Shown here: positions 7,454 to 16,594 of the stretch, piece by piece | Layout of the letters: each line of letters starts with the position of its first letter | How positions within the stretch are numbered: the first letter of the stretch is position 1 | Position numbers and translations under genes: made by a program | Source of the DNA: Pseudomonas lini | GTDB taxonomy: Bacteria; Pseudomonadota; Gammaproteobacteria; Pseudomonadales; Pseudomonadaceae | Direction: 5' to 3' | Length of the DNA: 64,000 nucleotides | Assembly: GCF_030812475.1 (NCBI RefSeq) | Contig: NZ_JAUSSR010000001.1 | Coordinates: forward strand, 310,001-374,000 | Notes under the pieces: model-generated | Seen by the model: only the letters and a program-made list of their open reading frames with translations | Told to the model about the DNA's origin: nothing | The model's database searches: none

Positions 7454-8284
7454 ATGGGCAGCATGCATCCCGTACAGGTGATCGCGGTGACCGGCGGCAA
7501 AGGTGGCGTCGGGAAAACTAACGTGTCAGTGAACTTGTCCCTGGCTCTCGCCGAGCTCGGCCGGCGCGTCATGTTGCTGGACGCCGACCTGGGGCTGGCG
7601 AACGTCGACGTCCTGCTGGGACTGACACCCAAACGTACCCTGGCCGACGTGATCGAAGGCCGCTGCGAGTTGCGCGACGTTCTGTTGCAAGGCCCGGGCG
7701 GCATTCGTATCGTGCCGGCCGCGTCCGGCACGCAGAGCATGGTGCATCTGAGCCCGGCGCAACATGCCGGCCTGATCCAGGCCTTCAGCGATATCGGCGA
7801 TAACCTCGACGTCCTGGTGATCGACACCGCGGCGGGCATTGGTGAGTCGGTCGTCAGTTTCGTTCGCGCCGCCCAGGAAGTGTTGCTGGTGGTCTGTGAC
7901 GAACCGACGTCGATCACCGACGCCTACGCCCTGATCAAATTGCTCAATCGCGATTACGGCATGAACCGTTTCCGCGTCCTGGCCAACATGGCCCAGAGCC
8001 CGCAGGAAGGTCGCAACCTGTTCGCCAAGTTGACCAAGGTCACCGATCGCTTCCTCGACGTCGCCTTGCAATACGTCGGCGCCGTGCCGTATGACGAAAG
8101 CGTGCGCAAGGCCGTGCAGAAACAGCGCGCGGTCTATGAGGCCTTCCCGCGTTCCAAGTGCTCCCTGGCCTTCAAGGCCATTGCACAGAAGGTCGATACC
8201 TGGCCGCTGCCGGCCAATCCCCGCGGGCACCTGGAGTTTTTCGTCGAACGCCTCGTGCAACAAACCGCAGGACCGGTGCTATGA
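7454..8284 (+). CDS. fleN: FleN (FlhG/YlxH) MinD-type ATPase, flagellar number control
   Basis: 276 residues with the deviant Walker A GGKGGVGKTNVSVNLSLALA near residue 14, the switch region DADLGLANVD and a MinD/ParA fold. FleN binds the master regulator FleQ and restrains flagellar gene transcription, keeping flagellar number low at the pole. The start MGSMHPVQVIAVTGG is like that of P. aeruginosa FleN; ATG 7463 is an alternative. Its TGA overlaps the fliA ATG (ATGA), indicating coupling. Confidence 0.95.
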   Translation: MGSMHPVQVIAVTGGKGGVGKTNVSVNLSLALAELGRRVMLLDADLGLANVDVLLGLTPKRTLADVIEGRCELRDVLLQGPGGIRIVPAASGTQSMVHLSPAQHAGLIQAFSDIGDNLDVLVIDTAAGIGESVVSFVRAAQEVLLVVCDEPTSITDAYALIKLLNRDYGMNRFRVLANMAQSPQEGRNLFAKLTKVTDRFLDVALQYVGAVPYDESVRKAVQKQRAVYEAFPRSKCSLAFKAIAQKVDTWPLPANPRGHLEFFVERLVQQTAGPVL

Positions 8285-9021
8285 CAGCCGGTGGCTACAA
8301 CTTTTACAAGCAGTCGGCACGTGACGCGCAGTACGAGCTGATCGAGCGTTACGCGCCACTGGTCAAACGCATTGCTTACCACTTGCTGGCGCGTCTGCCA
8401 GCCAGTGTCCAGGTCGAAGACCTGATCCAGGCCGGGATGATCGGTCTGCTGGAAGTGTCGACCAAATATGACGCCGGCAAAGGCGCCAGCTTCGAGACAT
8501 ACGCGGGCATTCGAATCCGCGGCGCGATGCTCGATGAGGTGCGCAAGGGGGACTGGGCGCCACGTTCGGTCCACCGCAATACCCGCATGGTCAGCGACGC
8601 GATTCGCTCGATTGAAGCAAAAACCGGTCGCGACGCTAAAGATCACGAAGTTGCGGCCGAACTCCAGTTGAGTCTCGACGATTATTACGGGATTTTGAAC
8701 GACACCCTGGGCAGCCGGCTGTTCAGTTTCGACGATCTGTTGCAGGACGGCGAACACGAAGGGCTGCACGAGGATGGCGCGAGTGCGCATCCGGAACCGT
8801 CGCGGGATCTGGAAGATGAACGCTTCCAGGCGGCGCTGGCGGACGCGATCGCCAACCTGCCCGAGCGTGAGCGACTGGTGTTGGCGCTGTACTACGACGA
8901 AGAGCTGAATCTCAAGGAAATCGGCGAGGTTCTGGGGGTCAGCGAATCCCGGGTCAGCCAGTTGCACAGCCAGTGCGCGGCCCGTTTGCGGGCGCGCTTG
9001 GGGGAGTGGCGAGCGCGCTGA
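8281..9021 (+). CDS. fliA: RNA polymerase sigma-28 factor FliA
   Basis: 246 residues. It has sigma-70-family region 2 (VEDLIQAGMIGLLEVSTKYD, FETYAGIRIRGAMLDEVRK), region 3 and region 4 (LPERERLVLALYYDEELNLK, then GEVLGVSESRVSQLHS). FliA transcribes late flagellar and chemotaxis genes. ATG 8281 overlaps the fleN stop and gives the family length (about 247); the longer frame upstream is only an overlap with fleN. A 167-bp gap follows before cheY. Confidence 0.95.
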   Translation: MTAGGYNFYKQSARDAQYELIERYAPLVKRIAYHLLARLPASVQVEDLIQAGMIGLLEVSTKYDAGKGASFETYAGIRIRGAMLDEVRKGDWAPRSVHRNTRMVSDAIRSIEAKTGRDAKDHEVAAELQLSLDDYYGILNDTLGSRLFSFDDLLQDGEHEGLHEDGASAHPEPSRDLEDERFQAALADAIANLPERERLVLALYYDEELNLKEIGEVLGVSESRVSQLHSQCAARLRARLGEWRAR

Positions 9022-9188
9022 AGGCAGTGTGGGGACACTGCGAACGTGACTGGCGGGGTGGTGAACTGCGCCGGTCTCGATCTGTTGTGCTCCAGACAGT
9101 CATCGAGTGTATCGCCGGATTGATTGAAATGGCGCGTCCAGGTGTTGGGCGCGTTTAAGACTGCTTGGAGGTCGACTTGGACAAGAAC

Positions 9189-9560
9189 ATGAAAATCCTC
9201 ATCGTTGATGACTTCTCAACGATGCGGCGGATCATAAAAAACCTGTTGCGTGACCTTGGGTTCACCAACACGGTCGAGGCGGATGATGGCACTACCGCCA
9301 TTCCGGTGCTCAACAGCGGCAGCATCGACTTTCTGGTCACCGACTGGAACATGCCAGGCATGACCGGCATCGATCTGCTGCGCCACGTGCGCGCCGATGA
9401 AAAGCTCAAGCACCTGCCGGTGCTGATGGTGACCGCAGAAGCCAAGCGCGAGCAGATCATCGAAGCGGCCCAGGCCGGGGTAAACGGCTATGTGGTCAAA
9501 CCCTTCACGGCCCAGGCGCTGAAAGACAAAATCGAAAAGATTTTCGAACGCATTGGTTGA
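9189..9560 (+). CDS. cheY: Chemotaxis response regulator CheY
   Basis: A 123-residue single receiver domain: acidic pair in [12 protein letters not shown], phospho-acceptor Asp in [13 protein letters not shown], Thr in VTAEAKR and Lys in VVKPFTAQ. Phospho-CheY binds the flagellar switch. The start is ambiguous. ATG 9189 (MKILIVDD) is the standard start, but the strong GGAGGT at 9167-9172 is 16 bases away and better placed for a TTG at 9177, which would add four residues (MDKN). cheZ follows after 22 bp. Confidence 0.95.
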   Translation: MKILIVDDFSTMRRIIKNLLRDLGFTNTVEADDGTTAIPVLNSGSIDFLVTDWNMPGMTGIDLLRHVRADEKLKHLPVLMVTAEAKREQIIEAAQAGVNGYVVKPFTAQALKDKIEKIFERIG

Positions 9561-9582
9561 GCAACGGCGCCACGGGGAAGCT

Positions 9583-10371
9583 ATGGAGCATAAAGAATCT
9601 TCACAGGGCGATTTCGAGTCGACCCTGAAAAAACACGCGGTCGAACTGGTTCAAAGCCTTGAAAAAGGCAAGTTCGGCGACGCGGTACAACTGATCCATG
9701 AGCTCAACCAGACCCGTGACCGCGGCCTGTATCGGGAAGTAGGCAAGCTCACCCGCGAGTTGCATAGCGCGATCGTCAATTTCCAGATTGACCCGCACAT
9801 GCCGCAAGCCGAGGAAGTCTCCCAGATCACGGACGCCACGGAGCGCCTGGGCTATGTGGTCCGGCTGACCGAAGCCGCGGCCAACCGCACCATGGACCTG
9901 GTGGAGAACGCCACGCCGTTGGTCAACAGCCTGAGCAATGAGGCCCAGGCGCTGAGTACGGACTGGGGACGCTTCATGCGTCGCGAAGTCGGGGCTGAAG
10001 AGTTCCGCGAACTGGCCCGGCGGGTCGATGGTTTCCTGACACGCAGCAGCGTCGACAACCGCATCGTGTCGAGCAATCTCAACGATATCCTGCTCGCCCA
10101 GGACTATCAGGACCTCACCGGGCAAGTGATCAAGCGTGTGACCCAATTGGTCACCGAAGTTGAAAGCAACCTGCTCAAGCTCGTGCTGATGGCCAGTCAG
10201 GTGGACCGCTTTGCGGGCATCGAACATGACCGTGAAGCGATGCGGGCGGAAAAAGATCCGCAAAAACAGCTCTCGCAGGGTGAAGGTCCGCAGATTCATG
10301 CCGATAAAAGAGAAGACGTTGTGTCCGGTCAGGACGATGTGGACGATTTGCTTTCCAGCCTTGGATTTTAA
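9583..10371 (+). CDS. cheZ: CheY-P phosphatase CheZ
   Basis: 262 residues, a mostly helical dimer that dephosphorylates CheY-P. The CheZ signature ILLAQDYQDLTGQVIKRV, with the catalytic Gln region, is present, and the C-terminus VDDLLSSLGF is the CheY-binding peptide. ATG 9583 follows GGGGAAG and gives exactly the P. aeruginosa length. It lies between cheY and cheA, which starts 24 bp downstream. Confidence 0.95.
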   Translation: MEHKESSQGDFESTLKKHAVELVQSLEKGKFGDAVQLIHELNQTRDRGLYREVGKLTRELHSAIVNFQIDPHMPQAEEVSQITDATERLGYVVRLTEAAANRTMDLVENATPLVNSLSNEAQALSTDWGRFMRREVGAEEFRELARRVDGFLTRSSVDNRIVSSNLNDILLAQDYQDLTGQVIKRVTQLVTEVESNLLKLVLMASQVDRFAGIEHDREAMRAEKDPQKQLSQGEGPQIHADKREDVVSGQDDVDDLLSSLGF

Positions 10372-10394
10372 GACCTGTTAGGAGCACCCATTTA

Positions 10395-12656
10395 ATGAGC
10401 TTCGGCGCCGATGAAGAGATCCTTCAGGATTTCCTGGTTGAGGCCGGCGAGATTCTAGAGCAACTGTCCGAACAGCTGGTCGAGCTTGAAAGCCGACCGG
10501 ATGATGCGGACTTGCTCAATGCAATTTTTCGCGGTTTTCACACTGTAAAAGGAGGCGCCGGCTTCCTCCAGCTCAACGAGCTGGTGGAGTGCTGTCACAT
10601 CGCCGAGAACGTGTTCGACATCCTGCGCAAGGGTGAACGTCGCGTCGATTCGGAACTGATGGACGTGGTTCTTGAAGCGCTGGATGCAGTGAACGGCATG
10701 TTCACCGAGGTCCGCGAACGCAGCCCGGTCACGGCGGCCACGCCTGAGTTGCTGGCGGCCCTGGCGCGCCTGGCCGAGCCGCAATCGGCCGACGAAGGGG
10801 CACCGGTTGTCGCCGTGGCGCCTGTGGCTGAAAGCGTGGCGGATGACATCACCGACAACGAATTCGAACAACTGCTGGACTCGTTGAACGCGGTCAAGGC
10901 GCAGGCCGAGGCGGCGCCTGCCGCTCCGGCACCAGCACCGGTCAGCCACAATGGGCCGGTCAGCGACGAAATCACCGATGCCGAGTTCGAGGCATTGCTC
11001 GATCAGTTGCATGGTAAAGGCCGGTTCGCCGTCGACGCCGTGGCTGCACCAACCGCACCAGCAGCGCCCGCCGCACCGAAAGCGGCAGGGGACAGCTCCG
11101 ACATCACCGACGAAGAATTCGAAGCACTGCTCGACCAGTTGCATGGCAAGGGCAACTTCGCGGTCGAAGCGCTGGAGTCGGCGATCGCGTCGGCTCCGGT
11201 CCCGGCCGCGCCGGAGGCCGCAGCGGTGGGCAGCGATCTGATCTCCGATCACGAGTTCGAAGCGCTGCTCGACGAGCTTCACGGCAAAGGCAAGTTTTCT
11301 GAAGTCGGCACCGCGACCGGCGCCAGTGCGTCGGTGGCCACGCCGGTCGCCAAGGCGGCAGGGCCGCAACCGGTCGCCAAAGCCCTCGAGCCCAAAGCCC
11401 CCGAGCCAACCGCCGAAGCAGCGAAGGCCGCCCCGGCGCCTGCGCGTGCACCTGCGGCGCCTGCGCCTGAGAAGCCGGCCAGCGAAGCCGAGACCACCGT
11501 GCGGGTCGACACCGCGCGGCTCGACGAAATCATGAACATGGTCGGTGAGTTGGTACTGGTGCGTAACCGTCTGGTCCGCCTGGGTGCCAACAGCGCCGAT
11601 GAGGCAATGTCCAAGGCCGTGTCGAACCTCGACGTGGTCACGGCCGACCTGCAGACCGCGGTCATGAAGACACGGATGCAACCGATCAAGAAAGTCTTCG
11701 GACGTTTCCCGCGCCTGGTTCGCGACCTGGCGCGCCAGCTCAAGAAAGAGATCAACCTGGAGCTGGTCGGCGAAGAAACCGACCTCGACAAGAACCTGGT
11801 CGAGGCCCTGGCCGATCCGCTGGTCCACCTGGTGCGCAACGCCGTCGACCACGGCATCGAATCGCCGGAAGAACGTGAAGCGTCGGGCAAGCCCCGCGGC
11901 GGCAAAGTGATTCTGGCGGCCGAACAGGAAGGCGATCACATCCTGCTGTCGATTTCCGATGACGGCAAAGGCATGGACCCGAACGTCCTGCGTGCCATCG
12001 CGGTAAAACGCGGGGTGATGGACAAGGACGCGGCCGAGCGCCTGAGCGACACCGAGTGCTACAACCTGATCTTCGCCCCGGGGTTCTCGACCAAGACCGA
12101 GATCTCCGACGTGTCGGGTCGTGGCGTGGGCATGGACGTGGTGAAAACCAAGATTTCCCAGCTTAACGGTTCGATCAACATCTACTCGGCCAAAGGCCAG
12201 GGCTCGAAGATCGTCATCAAGGTGCCGCTGACCCTGGCGATCATGCCGACGCTGATGGTCATGCTCGCCAACCAGGCGTTCGCCTTCCCGCTGGTGAACG
12301 TCAACGAGATCTTCCACCTCGACCTGTCGCGCACCAACGTGGTGGACGGCCAGGAGGTGGTGATCGTGCGCGACAAGGCGCTGCCACTGTTCTACCTCAA
12401 GCGCTGGCTGGTGCGCTCCGCCGCTCACGAAGAGCAGCGTGAAGGCCATGTGGTGATCCTGACGGTGGGCACCCAGCGGATCGGCTTCGTCGTCGACCAA
12501 CTGGTGGGCCAGGAAGAAGTGGTCATCAAGCCATTGGGCAAAATGCTCCAGGGGACCCCGGGCATGTCGGGCGCCACCATCACCGGTGACGGCCGCATCG
12601 CGTTGATTCTCGATGTTCCGAGCATGCTCAAGCGTTACGCCACGCGGCGTATTTGA
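10395..12656 (+). CDS. cheA: Chemotaxis sensor kinase CheA
   Basis: 753 residues. An N-terminal Hpt domain has the phosphorylated His at position 49 (FHTVKGGAGF). A long Ala/Pro-rich linker (about 130-370) contains four copies of a motif like EITDAEFEALLDQLHGKG. Next come the dimerisation domain (LDEIMNMVGELVLVRNRLVR), the HATPase domain with N-box HLVRNAVDHGIESPEER and G-boxes (DDGKGMD, GRGVGMDVV), and a CheW-like C-terminal domain. It phosphorylates CheY and CheB in the receptor array. The acidic linker repeats resemble Hpt-flanking segments of other Pseudomonas CheA proteins; their role is not known to me. Confidence 0.95.
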   Translation: MSFGADEEILQDFLVEAGEILEQLSEQLVELESRPDDADLLNAIFRGFHTVKGGAGFLQLNELVECCHIAENVFDILRKGERRVDSELMDVVLEALDAVNGMFTEVRERSPVTAATPELLAALARLAEPQSADEGAPVVAVAPVAESVADDITDNEFEQLLDSLNAVKAQAEAAPAAPAPAPVSHNGPVSDEITDAEFEALLDQLHGKGRFAVDAVAAPTAPAAPAAPKAAGDSSDITDEEFEALLDQLHGKGNFAVEALESAIASAPVPAAPEAAAVGSDLISDHEFEALLDELHGKGKFSEVGTATGASASVATPVAKAAGPQPVAKALEPKAPEPTAEAAKAAPAPARAPAAPAPEKPASEAETTVRVDTARLDEIMNMVGELVLVRNRLVRLGANSADEAMSKAVSNLDVVTADLQTAVMKTRMQPIKKVFGRFPRLVRDLARQLKKEINLELVGEETDLDKNLVEALADPLVHLVRNAVDHGIESPEEREASGKPRGGKVILAAEQEGDHILLSISDDGKGMDPNVLRAIAVKRGVMDKDAAERLSDTECYNLIFAPGFSTKTEISDVSGRGVGMDVVKTKISQLNGSINIYSAKGQGSKIVIKVPLTLAIMPTLMVMLANQAFAFPLVNVNEIFHLDLSRTNVVDGQEVVIVRDKALPLFYLKRWLVRSAAHEEQREGHVVILTVGTQRIGFVVDQLVGQEEVVIKPLGKMLQGTPGMSGATITGDGRIALILDVPSMLKRYATRRI

Positions 12657-12706
12657 TTCTGGCGGGGCGGGGCGACTGAGCCTTGCTCCGTCCATATGGA
12701 GTGTTT

Positions 12707-13843
12707 ATGGCAGTCAAGGTCCTGGTGGTGGACGATTCGGGGTTTTTCCGCCGCCGCGTCTCGGAAATTCTTTCAGCCGATCCGAATATCCAGGTCGTCG
12801 GCACGGCGACCAACGGCAAAGAGGCGATCGATCAGGCGTTGGCCCTCAAGCCGGACGTGATCACCATGGACTACGAGATGCCGATGATGGATGGCATCAC
12901 CGCCGTGCGGCATATCATGCAACGCTGCCCGACCCCGGTGTTGATGTTCTCCTCGCTGACCCATGAAGGCGCCCGGGTCACCCTCGACGCGCTGGATGCT
13001 GGCGCAGTGGATTTCCTGCCGAAGAATTTCGAAGACATTTCGCGCAACCCGGAGAAGGTCAAGCAACTGCTGTGCGAGAAGATCCTGAGCATCTCGCGCA
13101 GTAACCGTCGTGTCAGCGCCTACAGCGCTCCGGCGCCGGTCGCCGCGCCAGCCCCAGCCCCGACGTCTGCGCCTTCGAGCGTCACCAGTTACGGTAGTAG
13201 CGCGCCGGCGCGTCCGGCCCCGGCACCCATTCCGGCGCGTACGCACGCCCCGGTCTCGTCGTCGCCAGCACCCAAGCGCAAAGCTTACAAACTGGTCGCC
13301 ATCGGCACGTCCACCGGCGGCCCGGTTGCCCTGCAGCGGGTGCTGACCCAGTTGCCAGCCAATTTCCCTGCACCGATCGTGTTGATCCAGCACATGCCGG
13401 CGGCGTTCACCAAGGCGTTCGCCGAGCGCCTGGACAAGCTCTGCCGCATCCGCGTCAAGGAAGCCGAGGATGGCGACATCCTGCGTCCGGGCCTCGCGCT
13501 GCTGGCGCCGGGTGGCAAGCAGATGATGGTCGACGGCCGTGGCGCGGTGAAAATCCTCCCGGGTGACGAGCGACTGAACTACCGGCCGTGCGTGGACATC
13601 ACCTTCGGTTCGGCGGCCAAGTCCTACGGCGACAAAGTTCTGGCGGTGGTGTTGACCGGCATGGGCGCCGACGGACGAGAAGGCGCGCGCCTGCTCAAGC
13701 AGAGCGGTAGTTCGATCTGGGCCCAGGATGAAGCCAGCTGCGTGATCTACGGCATGCCGATGGCCATCGTCAAAGCCGAACTGGCCGACGCGGTGTATGG
13801 CCTGGACGAGATTGGCAGGCATCTGGTCGAGGCGTGTGTCTGA
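12707..13843 (+). CDS. cheB: Chemoreceptor methylesterase/deamidase CheB
   Basis: 378 residues. The receiver domain has phospho-Asp 55 ([13 protein letters not shown]). A Pro/Ala-rich linker (about 145-190) is followed by the methylesterase domain with catalytic Ser in IGTSTGGP, His in LIQHMPAAF and Asp in [11 protein letters not shown]. It removes methyl groups from receptor glutamates for adaptation. ATG 12707 after TATGGAGTGTTT is preferred over the in-frame TTG at 12683. The stop overlaps the motC ATG by one base. Confidence 0.95.
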   Translation: MAVKVLVVDDSGFFRRRVSEILSADPNIQVVGTATNGKEAIDQALALKPDVITMDYEMPMMDGITAVRHIMQRCPTPVLMFSSLTHEGARVTLDALDAGAVDFLPKNFEDISRNPEKVKQLLCEKILSISRSNRRVSAYSAPAPVAAPAPAPTSAPSSVTSYGSSAPARPAPAPIPARTHAPVSSSPAPKRKAYKLVAIGTSTGGPVALQRVLTQLPANFPAPIVLIQHMPAAFTKAFAERLDKLCRIRVKEAEDGDILRPGLALLAPGGKQMMVDGRGAVKILPGDERLNYRPCVDITFGSAAKSYGDKVLAVVLTGMGADGREGARLLKQSGSSIWAQDEASCVIYGMPMAIVKAELADAVYGLDEIGRHLVEACV

Positions 13844-14583
13844 TGGATGTACTGAGCCTGATCGGGATCATCATGGCATTTGTCGCGATCATCGGCGGCA
13901 ACTACCTTGAAGGCGGTCACCTCGGCGCACTGGTCAACGGCCCGGCAGCACTGATTGTCATCGGCGGCACCGTCGGGGCGGCGCTGCTGCAGTCGCCGAT
14001 GAGCGCCTTCAAGCGCGCCTTGCAGATCCTGGTCTGGATTTTGTTCCCGCCGCGGGTGGATCTGGCCGGCGGTATCGATCGCGTGGTGGGCTGGAGCCTG
14101 ACCGCGCGCAAGGAAGGTTTGCTTGGCCTGGAAGGGGTGGCCGATGCCGAACCCGACAATTACTCGCGCAAAGGCCTGCAACTGCTGGTGGACGGCGCCG
14201 AGCCGGAGTCCATTCGCAGCATTCTGGAGGTGGATTTCTACACCCAGGAAAGCCGCGATATCGAGGCCGCCAAAGTTTTCGAAAGCATGGGCGGCTACGC
14301 GCCGACCATCGGCATCATCGGTGCGGTGATGGGCCTGATCCATGTCATGGGCAACCTGGCCGATCCGTCACAACTGGGCAGCGGCATTGCCGTGGCCTTC
14401 GTCGCCACCATCTACGGCGTGGCCAGTGCCAACCTGGTGCTGCTGCCGATTGCCGCCAAGCTCAAGTCCGTCGCCCTGCGCCAGTCGCGTTATCGCGAAA
14501 TGCTGCTCGAAGGGATCCTGTCGATCGCCGAAGGTGAAAACCCTCGTTCCATCGAGATGAAGCTTCACGGTTTCATGGATTGA
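13843..14583 (+). CDS. motC: Flagellar stator protein MotC (MotA family)
   Basis: 246 residues, MotA/TolQ/ExbB proton-channel family. Four membrane segments are visible: [19 protein letters not shown], a second near LVNGPAALIVIGGTVGAA, and a pair around GGYAPTIGIIGAVMGLIHVM and VAFVATIYGVASANLVLLPI, with a large cytoplasmic loop between. With MotD it forms the second stator set of Pseudomonas, important for swarming in P. aeruginosa. The start overlaps the cheB stop (TGATG). Confidence 0.95.
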   Translation: MDVLSLIGIIMAFVAIIGGNYLEGGHLGALVNGPAALIVIGGTVGAALLQSPMSAFKRALQILVWILFPPRVDLAGGIDRVVGWSLTARKEGLLGLEGVADAEPDNYSRKGLQLLVDGAEPESIRSILEVDFYTQESRDIEAAKVFESMGGYAPTIGIIGAVMGLIHVMGNLADPSQLGSGIAVAFVATIYGVASANLVLLPIAAKLKSVALRQSRYREMLLEGILSIAEGENPRSIEMKLHGFMD

Positions 14584-14597
14584 GGAGGTCATGGACG

Positions 14598-15491
14598 ATG
14601 GCTCGTCGCCGGCAACCTGAAGAACCCGTCAATCGTGAACGCTGGCTGGTGTCCTACGCGGACTTCATCACCTTGCTGTTCGCTTTTTTCGTGGTGATGT
14701 ACTCGATCTCTTCGGTCAACGAAGGCAAGTACAAGGTGATTTCCGAAGCCTTGATCGGGGTCTTTGCCAATGCCGACCGCGCACTGCAGCCGATTCCCGT
14801 CGGCGACGAACGACCGAGGACCGTGACCCCGGCCAAGCCACTGGTAAAGGACAGCGAGCAAATCGACGCGGGCATCGCCCAGGCCGCCAACGATCCGCTG
14901 AAAAGCATCGCCGATGACATCAGCGCGGCATTCGGCGACCTGATCAGTTCCAACCAGATGACCGTGCGCGGCAATGAGTTGTGGGTCGAGATCGAGCTCA
15001 ATTCCAGCCTGTTGTTCGGCAGCGGCGACGCCATGCCCAGCGACATCGCGTTCAACATCATCGACAAGGTCGCCGCGATCCTGAAGCCGTTCGACAACCC
15101 GATTCACGTTGAAGGTTTCACCGACGATCGACCGATCCGCACTGCGCAATACCCGACCAACTGGGAGCTGTCCTCGGCCCGGTCGGCCAGCATCGTGCGC
15201 ATGCTGGCGATGCAGGGGGTGAACCCCGGTCGTCTGGCGTCGGTGGGTTACGGTGAGTTCCAGCCGGTGGCCAACAACGCGACCGCCGAGGGCCGGGCGC
15301 GTAACCGGCGCGTGGTGCTGGTGGTGTCGCGAAATCTCGATATCCGTCGCAGCCTGACCGGCACCGGAACCACCAATGCCAAACCGGATGCCGCCTTGAA
15401 GCGTGCTGGCACACAAACTGCACCGACCCCGATCAAGTCGCCGGGACGAGAGAGTGCCGTCAATTCTCCGTCACCCGCATTAATACGCTGA
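14598..15491 (+). CDS. motD: Flagellar stator protein MotD (MotB family)
   Basis: 297 residues. The N-terminus ends in the stator plug region WLVSYADFITLLFAFFVVMY, whose Asp is the proton-binding residue, and a C-terminal OmpA-like peptidoglycan-binding domain (FTDDRPI...NWELSSARSASIVRML, NRRVVLVVSR) follows. ATG 14598 is nine bases after GAGGAGG. The tail after about 250 is low-complexity. It pairs with MotC. Confidence 0.95.
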   Translation: MARRRQPEEPVNRERWLVSYADFITLLFAFFVVMYSISSVNEGKYKVISEALIGVFANADRALQPIPVGDERPRTVTPAKPLVKDSEQIDAGIAQAANDPLKSIADDISAAFGDLISSNQMTVRGNELWVEIELNSSLLFGSGDAMPSDIAFNIIDKVAAILKPFDNPIHVEGFTDDRPIRTAQYPTNWELSSARSASIVRMLAMQGVNPGRLASVGYGEFQPVANNATAEGRARNRRVVLVVSRNLDIRRSLTGTGTTNAKPDAALKRAGTQTAPTPIKSPGRESAVNSPSPALIR

Positions 15492-15534
15492 GCTAATTCT
15501 CGGTCGTACCTGTCGACCGGGAGGAACAATCCAA

Positions 15535-16323
15535 ATGAGAGTCTGGGCAGTCGCCAATCAAAAAGGTGGTGTAGGTAAAACCACTTCCTCCATCGCTTTA
15601 GCCGGGTTACTGGCCGAGGCGGGCAAGCGCGTGGTCGTGGTCGATCTCGACCCCCACGGCTCCATGACCAGTTACTTCGGTTATGACCCCGATCGCCTGG
15701 AACACAGCGTCTACGACCTGTTCCTGCACAAGGGCAGCGTGCCCGAGGGGTTGCCCGGTCAGTTGTTGTTGTCCACCAGTCATGAACACATTTCGCTGTT
15801 GCCGTCGAGCACCGCGCTGGCGACCCTCGAGCGCCAGTCGCCGGGCCAGAGCGGCCTGGGCCTGGTGATTGCCAAGAGCCTGGCGCAGTTGTGGCAGGAC
15901 TTCGATTACGCGCTGATCGACAGTCCGCCGTTGCTCGGCGTGCTGATGGTCAATGCCTTGGCGGCGAGCCAGCAGCTGGTGATCCCGGTGCAGACCGAGC
16001 ACCTGGCGGTCAAAGGCCTGGAGCGCATGGTCAGCACCCTGACGATGATCAACCGCTCGCGCAAACAGGCGCTGCCGTTCAGCATCGTGCCGACCTTGTA
16101 CGATCGCCGTACCCAGGCCTCCATCGGGACAATGCGGTTGTTGCGCGACATGTACCCGGAGGAAATCTGGCAGGGCCACATCCCGGTCGACACCCGCTTG
16201 CGGGACGCCAGTCGTGCGGGCATGACGCCTTCGCAGTTCGACACCAAGAGCCGTGGCGTCCTCGCGTACCGCGCCCTGCTCAAGCACCTGCTGGCGGCAC
16301 AACTCGTCCCGCAGGTGGCCTGA
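15535..16323 (+). CDS. ParA-family ATPase of the chemotaxis cluster (ParC-like)
   Basis: 262 residues with deviant Walker A NQKGGVGKTTSSIALAGLLA at the N-terminus, VVDLDPHGSMTSYFGYDPD and LIDSPPLLGVLMVNALAAS. In this position (between motD and the CheW-like gene) the protein corresponds to P. aeruginosa PA1462 and Vibrio ParC, which place chemotaxis arrays at the pole with ParP. It is not the chromosome-partitioning ParA. GGGAGG lies just before the ATG. It is followed directly by the REP-derived tandem repeat. Confidence 0.9.
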   Translation: MRVWAVANQKGGVGKTTSSIALAGLLAEAGKRVVVVDLDPHGSMTSYFGYDPDRLEHSVYDLFLHKGSVPEGLPGQLLLSTSHEHISLLPSSTALATLERQSPGQSGLGLVIAKSLAQLWQDFDYALIDSPPLLGVLMVNALAASQQLVIPVQTEHLAVKGLERMVSTLTMINRSRKQALPFSIVPTLYDRRTQASIGTMRLLRDMYPEEIWQGHIPVDTRLRDASRAGMTPSQFDTKSRGVLAYRALLKHLLAAQLVPQVA

Positions 16324-16324
16324 G

Positions 16325-16594
16325 ATGAACCCGATCCCCGTCGTCAACGATATCGCTGGAAACCTGGCACCCCGCGGCGCTCTCAGGTTTTTCGCTGTAG
16401 GAGCAAGCTTGCTCGCGATGGTCGTCAACGATAACGCTGGAAACCTGACACTCCGCGGCGCTCTCAGGTTTTTCGCTGTAGGAGCAAGCTTGCTCGCGAT
16501 GGTCGTCAACGATGACGCTGGAAACCTGACACTCCGCGGCGCTCTCAGGTTTTTCGCGAGCAGGCTCGCTCCTGCAATGGGTGGGCGTCAGTGA
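16325..16594 (+). other. Open frame across a REP-derived tandem repeat (89 codons)
   Basis: ATG 16325, one base after the ParA-family stop, opens a frame that runs through the whole repeat array to a TGA at 16592-16594, where it overlaps the GTG start of the next gene by four bases (GTGA). The product is a 27-residue repeat (VVNDNAGNLTLRGALRFFA, then VGASLLAM) in nearly three copies, plainly translated repeat DNA. A coding role is doubtful, but translation through it could keep the operon coupled. Confidence 0.35.
16340..16580 (+). repeat. Tandem REP-containing repeat, 81-bp period, about 2.9 copies
   Basis: Units start at 16340, 16421 and 16502 with GTCGTCAACGAT. Each unit has GGCGCTCTCAGGTTTTTCGC; the first two end in TGTAGGAGCAAGCTTGCTCG, while the last ends with the inverted arm CGAGCAGGCTCGCTCCTGCA. 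It is a REP doublet whose left part has been tandemly amplified. The period of 81 bp is 27 codons, so no frame is broken. Confidence 0.9.

Noticed and set aside
10455..12695. 746-codon minus-strand frame
   Set aside because: Antisense shadow of cheA; the product is His/Arg/Asp-rich without domains.
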